Source of the DNA: Klebsiella pneumoniae
GTDB lineage: Bacteria > Pseudomonadota > Gammaproteobacteria > Pseudomonadales > Pseudohongiellaceae
Assembly: GCA_945902215.1 (NCBI GenBank)
Contig: CAMDML010000030.1
Location: 1 to 34,938, forward strand
Length of the DNA stretch: 34,938 nt
Reading direction: 5' to 3'
Positions 16,338 through 24,275 of this stretch are shown here, in pieces. The notes beneath the pieces were generated by a model. The model ran no database searches. It had not been told where the DNA came from and worked only from the letters and a program-made list of their open reading frames with translations. The number at the start of each line of letters is the position of its first letter. Position 1 is the first letter of the stretch. Both the position numbers and the translations under genes were made by a program.

Positions 16338-16637
16338 TCAGTTCACGGCTATGCTGCGAATCCAGGGGTAAACGACGATCGTCAGCACCGCAGCCAAGAG
16401 TACATCGTGGCTAAGATGGTACTGGAGCAATAGGTCCGCAGGCATCGCCACCATAACCAGCAGTATTGCCACTGCGACAAGGGGTAGCAGGCCACGGAAA
16501 ATCAGCATTGTCGTGGCCGCGAGCCCGAAGGCACCGATAACGGGATAGGTCGCTTCAATGCCAAGCGCAAGAAAGAAATCCTTGGCCAGGGCAAGACCCA
16601 ACGTGGCAAACAAGGTAACTACGTGCAACAACTTCAT
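16338..16637 (-). CDS. Small integral membrane protein of unknown function
   Basis: 99 residues from the ATG at 16637, chosen because GGAGG lies 7 bases upstream; an ATG two codons earlier would leave only one base of spacing. Three to four hydrophobic helices (LHVVTLFATLGLALA, YPVIGAFGLAATTMLIF, LLPLVAVAILLVMVA, DVLLAAVLTIVVYPWI). It has no charged transport motif that I recognise. It is upstream of the conserved hypothetical gene, with which it forms a two-gene unit. Confidence 0.65.
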   Translation of the reverse strand: MKLLHVVTLFATLGLALAKDFFLALGIEATYPVIGAFGLAATTMLIFRGLLPLVAVAILLVMVAMPADLLLQYHLSHDVLLAAVLTIVVYPWIRSIAVN

Positions 16638-16798
16638 ATGCATGCCTCCATGTGTCTCAATGTATACCCTGAGGATGCGCCAAACCTTGATCTGTGTCGC
16701 AGTTCCCGAAGTGACGGCACTTTGTCCCACTCAATTTGCGGAACATATCTCCGTTCTTGACAGAACCTGGCGTGAAGCAGCGAACTACTTGCACAGCC

Positions 16799-17442
16799 TT
16801 ACATCTGGATGATGCCGTTGGCGATGGCTAATTTGACCAGGTCAGCGGTGCTAGTGATGCCCAGTTTTTCCTTGATCTGGGTTTGATAGTTGGCAACAGT
16901 CTTCACGCTAAGCGACAGATCCTCGGCAATTTCATTGGCGTTCCTGCCTTCAGCGAATTTGCAGAAAATCTGGAATTCGCGGCGCGACAAGTTGCCAAGC
17001 GGCTTACCGGAGCCAATATTTTCCTTCATCGACAGGCGGTCAGCCAGTTTCTCATCAATGTAAGTGCCGCCGCCGAAAATCTTGCGGATCACCTCAAGCA
17101 GCACCTTGGGGGCATTGTTCTTGGTGATATACCCTTGGCCCCCGCCTCCAGCGCCTGCTCAACGAAGGCAGTACTGTCGTGCATGGTAAAGACCAGTATC
17201 TTGATGGCAGGATTCTTCGCCTTGATCCGGCGGATTGCTTCCAGGCCGCCCATGCCGGGCATCGACAGATCCATAACGATCACATCGGGTTTGAGCTCCA
17301 GCACTTTCTGGTTGATGGCTTCGCCGCTATCGAGCTCGGCGATTACCCGAATGTCATTGCTGTTTTCAATCAGCAGCCTGAACCCGGTACGTACAATGGC
17401 ATGATCGTCCACCAGGACGACATTAATTGGAGATTCTGTCAC
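16799..17442 (-). pseudogene. NarL/FixJ-family response regulator with a one-base frameshift
   Basis: Two frames together give a complete NarL-type regulator. The receiver begins at a GTG at 17442 (AGAAGG 4 bases upstream, 20-base overlap with the kinase gene) and has VDDHAIVRTGF, phospho-acceptor DVIVMDLSMPG and the switch region LVFTMHDS. At about 17129-17134 the frame breaks: EAGAKG should continue YITKNNAPKVLLEVI, but one base is missing and the receiver frame runs into a short wrong tail. The other frame then encodes an intact LuxR-type helix-turn-helix (LSRREFQIFCKFAEGRNANEIAEDLSLSVKTVANYQTQIK). The lesion may be a real mutation or an assembly error near the run of five C. If real, the protein made is a receiver without DNA binding. 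Confidence 0.85.
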
Positions 17443-18772
17443 TGAGCCTTCTCTCATTGAGTCCGGACACGCGCGGGAACTCTACATGAATATTGGTGCC
17501 CTTGCCCGGCCGTGATGCAATCGTCACGCTGCCCTGCAACATGTTAACGCGATCGCGTATTCCGCTCAGGCCCATGCCTCGTACTACCTGATCATAATCA
17601 AAACCCTTGCCGTCATCATTGATGATGAGACTGATGATTTCCTGCCCGTCCAGCGAGATATCGACGATGGATGCTTCTGCATATTTGGCTACATTTGTCA
17701 GCGCTTCCTGCACGATACGGTACACATTGAGCTTCTGCTCTTCGAGGAGATCTTCAAACTTGTCTTCCAGCCGCATACGGCAAAACGTGTCTTCGTGATG
17801 CGTATTCCATTCGTCGACCATATGCCGCAGGGCATGTTTCAACCCCAGTTCGTTGAGAATGGCGGGGCGCAGCCGAGTCATCAGGTTATGCACGCTGGAA
17901 TAAGCCGCATCGGAAATTTTCTCGATCCTGGCGGCACTGTCTACAATGACCGGATCTGTGTCGCGGGCACGCATGGCGATGGAAACCGCCATGGCTTTGA
18001 TGGCAGTGACTGACTGCCCCAAGCTGTCGTGCAGTTCCTGGGCAAAGTAACGCCGCTCTTGCTCCCTGGCAGTCAAAGTCTGCCGCGCCAGCCGTTCGTT
18101 ATCCGCCTTGCTGACACCGAGCACACCCATAAGATGGTTGACCTTGCGTGCAATCTGGTCCATTTCCGGGATGGTCAGATGCGGCACACGCCGGCTGAAA
18201 TCACCTGTCATGATATTGTCCAGTACGGTAATGATATGCCGGGCAGTCTGCAGCCAGAGGCCGATGATGACGTTGCACAGGACATAAAACAGCAACAAGC
18301 CGATCGCGCGCGACAGTAGAGTCTCCCTTGCATCGATCCACATTTCATTGATCTTATTACCCGGATCGATGTGCACGATGACGGTGTCACCGCCGATTAC
18401 ACCAAAGGTTTGCACCAGGCTGGCTTCGTCAATATTGAGCACACCCATGAACCAGCGCGGAGCCTGTATTTGTACCCGGCTCGAATCGCTGAATTGGGGG
18501 TAATCGCGTGTTTGGGAGACGACATCAATATCGAAACCCAGCGCATCCTCCAGATTCTGGAGGTGGGCGATGAAGTCGGCGTTGTTGTCGGAAAGGGCGC
18601 CATCGTGGGTATGGGCGAGCAGATCAATAACCTGCTGGGACAAAAGCCGGGATGACTGAATACCGTTACGGATTTCGCGGCTGGCCGTGCCGATACTGCG
18701 CTCCAACACTGACAGCATTCCAAGTATTAACAGACCCAGAAAGAGCAGGCTGAGGCGTAAGCGCAGGCTCAC
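17423..18772 (-). CDS. NarX/UhpB-type sensor histidine kinase (HisKA_3)
   Basis: 449 residues from a GTG at 18772 that overlaps the stop of the ureohydrolase-like gene by 4 bases (GTGA). First transmembrane helix at about 5-22, periplasmic domain of about 125 residues, second helix near 154-173 (IGLLLFYVLCNVIIGLWL), HAMP segment, then the HisKA_3 dimerisation domain with the phospho-acceptor His in REQERRYFAQELHDSLGQS and a HATPase domain (VQEALTNVAKYAEAS, NDDGKGFDYD, GMGLSGIRDRV). It signals to the NarL-type regulator encoded right after it. Coupling to the polyamine operon suggests that it senses a polyamine-linked or stress cue, but that is inference. Confidence 0.9.
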   Translation of the reverse strand: MSLRLRLSLLFLGLLILGMLSVLERSIGTASREIRNGIQSSRLLSQQVIDLLAHTHDGALSDNNADFIAHLQNLEDALGFDIDVVSQTRDYPQFSDSSRVQIQAPRWFMGVLNIDEASLVQTFGVIGGDTVIVHIDPGNKINEMWIDARETLLSRAIGLLLFYVLCNVIIGLWLQTARHIITVLDNIMTGDFSRRVPHLTIPEMDQIARKVNHLMGVLGVSKADNERLARQTLTAREQERRYFAQELHDSLGQSVTAIKAMAVSIAMRARDTDPVIVDSAARIEKISDAAYSSVHNLMTRLRPAILNELGLKHALRHMVDEWNTHHEDTFCRMRLEDKFEDLLEEQKLNVYRIVQEALTNVAKYAEASIVDISLDGQEIISLIINDDGKGFDYDQVVRGMGLSGIRDRVNMLQGSVTIASRPGKGTNIHVEFPRVSGLNERRLSDRISN

Positions 18773-19773
18773 AAACGGGCACGCTCCACAATGCCCATGA
18801 TTTTATAAATGAGTAGCGCGGCAGCTTTGTCGTAGAACGGCTGACCGTCTACAGGGCGGAACTGGGTGAGGTCGAAACCGATGATGTCGACCTGCTGCGA
18901 GATGGATTCGATCATCGACAGCACTTGTACCCAACCAAGTCCTCCAGGTATGGCGTCGGGGGAAGGAAACACAGAGGGATCAAAACCGTCGATATCGATG
19001 CTCAGAAACACATTTTCAGGAAATTCGCCAGGCAGCTCCACCTTGGTGATGTTGCGCGAGACCAGGAAATCGGCATCGTAGAATTTCACCCCGTAGACAC
19101 GGCGGGCATCCGCCTCTTCCTTGGACAGGTTGCGCACACCCAACTGGAACAGTGGCACGTCTTCATCGACGATACGCTTCATCACACAGGCTTCGCTCCA
19201 AGGATTGCCGGCATCGACATCGCGCAGGTCGGCCTGTGCATCAATCTGGATCACGCCGAAGTTCACGACCCCGGCACCCAGCAGGCCCTTGACCATGCCG
19301 TAGGTAATCATGCCGTCGCCGCCAAGACCAATTGGAAACTTGCGCTGCTTGAAGATGCTGCCGACCTGGGCGGCAATCCTTTCCAGAACTTTTTCAGCGG
19401 TGCCCTTGCAGTCTACGGGAGCCAATGTGTGAATGCCGTGACGTGCCGGAATGCTTCTGCCATCCCAGGGCTCAAGATTTTGCGAGGCAGCTATGATCGC
19501 GGCCGGGCCACCGGCCATGGTGCTGCCTTTGTGGCGCTCGCCCACAAAGGGCGCGGGCAGAACATGGAAATAGGCATCCGCCGGCTTGGACTGCCTGAAG
19601 GAAGCCACCGCTGGCGCGGTGCTTTTCTCCGCAGCCTTTTCGACACCTTTGGCGGCACCTTTGGCAGCACCTTTGGCAGCGGGCTTTTCGCCTGTCACAG
19701 CGTTTTTGTCTGCGGTTTTATCCACGCTTTTATCGGCGCTTTTATCGGCACTTTTTTGTTTTGGGCTGGGCAT
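18769..19773 (-). CDS. Ureohydrolase-like protein with lost active-site residues and Lys/Ala-rich tail
   Basis: 334 residues from the ATG at 19773. Residues 1-55 are a low-complexity tail (KSADKSADKSVDKTADK, then PAAKGAAKGAAKG) resembling histone H1-like sequences. Residues 60-334 have the arginase/agmatinase fold, but key positions differ: GGDG at 151-154 where the family has GGDH, D178-A-Q180-A-D182 where it has DAHxD, WSEACVMKR with E194 where SHACVMRR is usual, and DLTQ with Q304 where the guanidinium-binding Glu stands. D260 and D262 (SIDIDGFDP) remain. I checked the first two substitutions in the DNA. It may be a pseudoenzyme or bind another metal or substrate. Its place after the speA, dehydrogenase and decarboxylase genes would otherwise predict agmatinase. 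Confidence 0.85.
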   Translation of the reverse strand: MPSPKQKSADKSADKSVDKTADKNAVTGEKPAAKGAAKGAAKGVEKAAEKSTAPAVASFRQSKPADAYFHVLPAPFVGERHKGSTMAGGPAAIIAASQNLEPWDGRSIPARHGIHTLAPVDCKGTAEKVLERIAAQVGSIFKQRKFPIGLGGDGMITYGMVKGLLGAGVVNFGVIQIDAQADLRDVDAGNPWSEACVMKRIVDEDVPLFQLGVRNLSKEEADARRVYGVKFYDADFLVSRNITKVELPGEFPENVFLSIDIDGFDPSVFPSPDAIPGGLGWVQVLSMIESISQQVDIIGFDLTQFRPVDGQPFYDKAAALLIYKIMGIVERARL

Positions 19774-19786
19774 TAATCCAGTATCC

Positions 19787-20968
19787 TCATGACAACCTGT
19801 TGCGAAAGTCTTGATACCCGAATTCACGCACGATACGCAAGTTATTCGTGAGGGAATTCCAGATTGCCAGAGCCGGCAGTCGGACACCATTAAAAGTCGT
19901 GGTTTTTACCATCGTATAGTGGGCCATGTCGTCAAAGATCAGGCGTTGGCCTGTCTGCAGGGCCTGACCAAAGCTGTAGTCGCCCATCACATCCCCCGCA
20001 AGGCAACTTAGACCGCCCAGCCGGTAGGTAAAAGGCAGCTCGCCAGCGGCTCCGGAACCAAAGATATGCGCCCGGTATGGCATCTCCAGCGTGTCGGGCA
20101 TGTGGCAGGTTGCTGACGTATCCAGAATAGCGATGTCAGCGTCGTTTTGCATGATATCGAGCACTTCGCTGACCAGCACACCGGAGCGGATGGCAACGGC
20201 TTCGCCCGGCTCAAGGTAGACCTGTACCCCATATTTGGCACTGAAGTCCCTGACACGCCTGATTAGGGCGTCCACATCATAGGACGGATGAGTAATGTGG
20301 TGGCCACCGCCGAAGTTAATCCACTTCATCTGCTTCAGCAGCCCTGAGGCCTGGGCCTCGACCGCATCCAGCGTGCGTGCCAGGGGCGCGAAGTTCTGTT
20401 CGCACAGGGTATGAAAATGCAGGCCGCTGATACCGGTCAGATCCTTGTCGAGCAGCTGCGCTATCGGGGTGCCCAGCCGCGAACCGGGCGCGCAGGGATC
20501 GTACATACCGACCGCCCCTTCCGAGTGGCGCGGATTGATGCGCAACCCGAAGTCCAGCAGTGGGCGCCGCGCTTTCGCGGCCTGAATCAGCGGCAGGAAC
20601 CGTTGCCACTGCGACCAGGTGTTGAACACAACGTGGTCGGCGATGTTGAGAATTTCGCCCAGATCGGCTGGTGTGTACGCAGCCGAATAGACGTGCACTT
20701 CCTTGCCGTATTCTTCCCGGCCAAGTCTCGCCTCCAGCAAACCGCTGGCGCTGGTGCCGGATAGGTAGCGCATGATCAGCGGCGCAAAGCTGAACATCGA
20801 GAAGGCTTTAAGCGCGAGCAGGACCTTCGCGCCGGACTCTTGTTCTATTTTTTGCAGAATGCGGAGATTGCGTTCAATCGCCACTTCGTCGACGACGAAG
20901 CAGGGTGTGGGCACACGCGCCGGGTCAAAGGCTTTAAAGGTATCGGCGGCGCTGGCTGTATCAGACAA
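19787..20968 (-). CDS. nspC: Carboxynorspermidine/carboxyspermidine decarboxylase (NspC-type)
   Basis: About 393 residues, PLP-dependent alanine-racemase-fold decarboxylase. The start is unsettled: I chose a TTG at 20968, which overlaps the dehydrogenase stop; an ATG at 21010 lies inside that gene without a ribosome-binding site. Motifs: N-terminal VPTPCFVVDE, PLP lysine in LLALKAFSMF, SGLHFHTLCEQ, GGGHHITH, YLEPGEAVA, and the catalytic-Cys region DTSATCHMPDTLEMPYR, then GGLSCLAGDVMGDYSF. It removes the carboxyl group from carboxy(nor)spermidine or from a carboxyaminopropyl-agmatine analogue to give the triamine. It works with the dehydrogenase encoded upstream. Confidence 0.88.
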   Translation of the reverse strand: MSDTASAADTFKAFDPARVPTPCFVVDEVAIERNLRILQKIEQESGAKVLLALKAFSMFSFAPLIMRYLSGTSASGLLEARLGREEYGKEVHVYSAAYTPADLGEILNIADHVVFNTWSQWQRFLPLIQAAKARRPLLDFGLRINPRHSEGAVGMYDPCAPGSRLGTPIAQLLDKDLTGISGLHFHTLCEQNFAPLARTLDAVEAQASGLLKQMKWINFGGGHHITHPSYDVDALIRRVRDFSAKYGVQVYLEPGEAVAIRSGVLVSEVLDIMQNDADIAILDTSATCHMPDTLEMPYRAHIFGSGAAGELPFTYRLGGLSCLAGDVMGDYSFGQALQTGQRLIFDDMAHYTMVKTTTFNGVRLPALAIWNSLTNNLRIVREFGYQDFRNRLS

Positions 20969-22169
20969 GGTTGAAATCCGGCTCTTCAATGACAGTCCAG
21001 GGCAAGCCATACAGGTTCATGTCGGCCATAAAAGGATCGGGGTCCATCTGTTCCATGTTCCAGACACCAGTGGCCTTCCATTTGCCTTCCAGCATCATCT
21101 TGGCACCGATCATCGCCGGCACGCCGGTGGTATAGGAAATGGCTTGCGACAGCACCTCTTTATAGCAGGCTTGATGATCACAGATGTTGTACACGACCAC
21201 TTTGCGCGGTTTGCCGTCTTTCAGGCCGGTAACATGGCAGCCAATCCAGGTTCTACCCACCGTGCGCGGGCCGAGCGTGCTGGGGTCGGGCAACAGCGCC
21301 TTAAGGAACTGGATGGGCACAATTTTCTGGCCCTGAAACTCGACCGGGTCGATGCGGGTCATGCCGACATTACCTAACACTTCCAAGTGCTTGAGATAGC
21401 TTTCGCCGAAGCTCATCCAGAATTGCGCGCGTTTGAGCGTGGGGAAATTCTTGACCAGCGACTCCAGCTCTTCATGGTACATGCGATACAAATTGTACGT
21501 GCCCACGCCTTCGGTGCAGGTAAAAGACTGTTTCAGCGACATCGCCGGAGTCGTGACAAACTGGCCATTTTCCCAGTGCTGACATTCAGCAGTGACTTCG
21601 CGGATGTTGATCTCCGGATTGAAGTTGGTCGCAAACGGATAGCCATGGTTGCCACCGTTAACGTCGATGATATCCAGCGTGTGGATTTCGTCGAAGTAGT
21701 GCTTCTTTATATAGGCAGTGAAGACGTTGGTGGCGCCCGGATCGAACCCGGAGCCAAGCAGTGCCATACGACCGGCTTTCTTGAAGCGTTCCTGGTAAGC
21801 CCACTGCCACCTGTATTCGAACTTGGCGTTGTCAAGCGGTTCGTAGTTGGCGGTGTCGAGGTAGTCAACGCCGGCTTCGAGGCAGGCGTCCATGATCGTC
21901 AAATCCTGATACGGCAGCGCCACGTTGATGACGAGTTGCGGTTTCACTTTAAGGATCAGGGCAACCATCTCGGGCACTTTGTCAGCATCGACCTGGGCGG
22001 TCTTGATGACGCGACCCTGCTTCTCCAGGATCTGCTGCGCAATTTTTTTGCACTTGGACTCGGTGCGGCTCGCCAGTGTGATATCGCTGAATACTTCCGG
22101 CACCTGCGCGCACTTGTGCGCAACAACCTGCCCTACTCCGCCCGCACCAATGATCAGAACTGTTGCCAT
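20961..22169 (-). CDS. Saccharopine-dehydrogenase family carboxy(nor)spermidine synthase
   Basis: 402 residues from the ATG at 22169, with a GAGAGAG purine run upstream. N-terminal Rossmann loop LIIGAGGVGQVVAHKCAQ (residues 5-22), then the saccharopine-dehydrogenase body, including LPYQDLTIMDACLEAGVDYL and GSGFDPGATNVFTAYI. In Vibrio and related bacteria this family reductively condenses aspartate semialdehyde with a diamine, giving carboxyspermidine or carboxynorspermidine, with NADPH. The nspC gene overlaps its end, and speA is 24 bases upstream, so the pathway is encoded in order. The amine acceptor here may be putrescine or agmatine. Confidence 0.9.
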   Translation of the reverse strand: MATVLIIGAGGVGQVVAHKCAQVPEVFSDITLASRTESKCKKIAQQILEKQGRVIKTAQVDADKVPEMVALILKVKPQLVINVALPYQDLTIMDACLEAGVDYLDTANYEPLDNAKFEYRWQWAYQERFKKAGRMALLGSGFDPGATNVFTAYIKKHYFDEIHTLDIIDVNGGNHGYPFATNFNPEINIREVTAECQHWENGQFVTTPAMSLKQSFTCTEGVGTYNLYRMYHEELESLVKNFPTLKRAQFWMSFGESYLKHLEVLGNVGMTRIDPVEFQGQKIVPIQFLKALLPDPSTLGPRTVGRTWIGCHVTGLKDGKPRKVVVYNICDHQACYKEVLSQAISYTTGVPAMIGAKMMLEGKWKATGVWNMEQMDPDPFMADMNLYGLPWTVIEEPDFNLV

Positions 22170-22193
22170 GTCTTTACTCTCTCTTACCAGCCT

Positions 22194-24101
22194 TTACTCG
22201 TCTTTCTCGTAGTACGTATAGCCATTCATGCTGTCGTTGAACAGCTTGATCAACTGCTGGCGTTCGCGCGGAGTGATACGACCATCACGAACTGCCTGCT
22301 CTGCCGTGTTGCGGTGGCGCTCCTGCATTTCTTTCGTATCGTATTCCACGTAGCTGAGCACGTCGGAAATCGTATCGCCGTGCATTTCCTTGACGAAATG
22401 GTAGGTGCCGTCGCGATTGATACGCACGCTCACCACGTTGGTGTCGCCAAACAGGTTGTGCAGGTCGCCCAGCGTTTCCTGGTAGGCGCCGACCAAAAAC
22501 ACGCCAAGGTAGTATTCTTCACCTTCGCGCAGGGCATGCAGCGGTAGCACGGTGGTTACTTCTTCAGCCCCGATGAACTTGTCGATCTTGCCGTCGCAAT
22601 CGCAGGTGATGTCCGCGATCACACCCTGTCGTTTCGGCTCTTCATTCAAGCGGTGAATCGGCGTAATCGGGAACAGCTGGTCGATGGCCCAGGTGTCGGG
22701 CAGCGACTGGAACAGGCTGAAGTTGCCGTAATAAATGTCGGACAAGGACAGTTTGAGTCCTTCCAGATCGGCCGGCACCCGCGCCATGTTCTCGGTGATG
22801 TCCGCAACCTTGTGCAACAGATCCAGAAACAGGTTTTCGGCCGCCGAACGCGTGCGCAAATCGAGATGGCCACGCTTGAACAGTTCGCGCACTTCGTTGC
22901 GGTAGAAGTTCGCGTCGTTGAAGCACTCCTGCACCCGCGCTTCCGACAGGTTGGCGTAAATCTCGCGCATGCTGGTAATCAGTTCGTGCTCGTCATCGTG
23001 TCGCTCCGGCATTTTCACCGGCTCGAAGGTGGTGGTGTCCAGCACGTTGAAAATCAGGATGGAGGAATAAGCGATGGTGGCGCGACCGGATTCGGTGACG
23101 ATGGTCGGGTGCGGAATATCATAGTCGTCGAAGGTTGTCTTCAGCGTGTCGACGATGTCTTCACAGTATTCGGACAAGGAATAGTTGCGGCTCTGACCGA
23201 AGTTGGAACCCCAGCCGGTGTAGTCCACGGCAAGGCCACCGCCGAGATCGATATAAGTGAGCGCGGCACCTTCTTTCACCAGATCGGCATAGAAACGGCA
23301 CACTTCAGTAATGCCGCTGCGAATGTCCTGGATGTTCGGAATCTGCGAACCGAGATGGCAGTGCAACAGTTGCAGGCAATGCAGCATGTTTTCGGCTTTG
23401 AGCGTGTCGACAAGATCCACAAGCTGCGTTGCGGTGAGACCGAACACACTGCGGTCCCCGCTGGTGCTGTTCCAATGGCCGCTGACACTGACCGTGGTTT
23501 TAACACGCACGCCAATGATGGGCTCCACGCCCATGAGGCGGCTGCGCTGGATGATGATCGGAATTTCCGTTGGGGTTTCAACCACAAATACGCAGGTTAA
23601 ACCGAGCTTGATCGCAGACAGGCCAAGGTCGATGAACTCCTGGTCTTTGTAGCCGTTGCAGATGATCAGGCTGCCGGGTTCCTGCAGCGTTGACAGCGCG
23701 ATGATGATTTCCGGTTTGCTACCCACTTCAAAGCCGTGCTTGTAGCGCGCGCCAAAGTCTGCAATCTCCTCAACCACCTGAGACTGCTGGTTGACCTTGA
23801 TCGGGTACACGCCCCGGTATTCACCCTTGTAACCCAGGGTGTCGATGGCCTTGCGGAAGGTGGTGTTCAGGCGGTGGATCTGTGCGTCGAGAATGTTTTC
23901 GATGCGGAGCAACAGCGGCATCTGCAAGTCGCGGTCGAGCGCGCCCTTGACGATGTCCAGCAATTCAACCTCTGCGTGCAAAGTGCGCGCGGTGACATTG
24001 CCGTTGGCAGACACGCCAAAGTAGTCGTTGCCCCAGCGCTCGAAGCCGTAAAGCTCACGGGATTTTTCGATGGTCCACTCAACCTGTTCGACTGCGTTCA
24101 A
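22194..24101 (-). CDS. speA: Biosynthetic arginine decarboxylase SpeA
   Basis: 635 residues from a TTG at 24101; no ATG is available in this frame, and AGGA stands about 9 bases upstream. PLP lysine K102 in GVYPIKVNQQ, then glycine-rich DLGGGLAVDYTGW, the arginine and PLP binding segments (FNVLDTTTF, CDCDGKIDKF) and the ending GVFLVGAYQETLGDLHNLFGD, all as in SpeA. It converts arginine to agmatine and CO2, the first step of the arginine route to polyamines. It is the first gene of a four-gene polyamine operon. Domain lengths match the family with no truncation. Confidence 0.95.
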   Translation of the reverse strand: MNAVEQVEWTIEKSRELYGFERWGNDYFGVSANGNVTARTLHAEVELLDIVKGALDRDLQMPLLLRIENILDAQIHRLNTTFRKAIDTLGYKGEYRGVYPIKVNQQSQVVEEIADFGARYKHGFEVGSKPEIIIALSTLQEPGSLIICNGYKDQEFIDLGLSAIKLGLTCVFVVETPTEIPIIIQRSRLMGVEPIIGVRVKTTVSVSGHWNSTSGDRSVFGLTATQLVDLVDTLKAENMLHCLQLLHCHLGSQIPNIQDIRSGITEVCRFYADLVKEGAALTYIDLGGGLAVDYTGWGSNFGQSRNYSLSEYCEDIVDTLKTTFDDYDIPHPTIVTESGRATIAYSSILIFNVLDTTTFEPVKMPERHDDEHELITSMREIYANLSEARVQECFNDANFYRNEVRELFKRGHLDLRTRSAAENLFLDLLHKVADITENMARVPADLEGLKLSLSDIYYGNFSLFQSLPDTWAIDQLFPITPIHRLNEEPKRQGVIADITCDCDGKIDKFIGAEEVTTVLPLHALREGEEYYLGVFLVGAYQETLGDLHNLFGDTNVVSVRINRDGTYHFVKEMHGDTISDVLSYVEYDTKEMQERHRNTAEQAVRDGRITPRERQQLIKLFNDSMNGYTYYEKDE

Positions 24102-24186
24102 TGCATCAAGTCCTAGCTGGAAACGGCCGGGGCCGGGGTCTTTCGGGAGGCGCGATTTTACCTAGTTGGACGGGTAAATCTACCCC

Positions 24187-24272
24187 GAAAACAGGTGCCA
24201 GAGTCATATTTTCTCAATCCATGCAGGAGATTAAGTTACTGCCAAGGAAATATGACGCTGACACCTATTTTC
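24187..24272. repeat. REP-like palindromic element
   Basis: Left arm 24187-24213 (GAAAACAGGTGCCAGAGTCA...) and right arm 24247-24272 are imperfect inverted repeats (three mismatches and one indel). The core GGTGYCAGMGTCATATTT is related to the elements at 7880-7966 and 31310-31371. It sits in the 174-base gap between the speA start and the MgtE stop and leaves both genes intact. Confidence 0.75.
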
Positions 24273-24275
24273 TGT

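Noticed and set aside
21387..22547. 386-residue plus-strand ORF
   Set aside because: Antisense to the saccharopine-dehydrogenase family gene and to speA, both with clear motifs.
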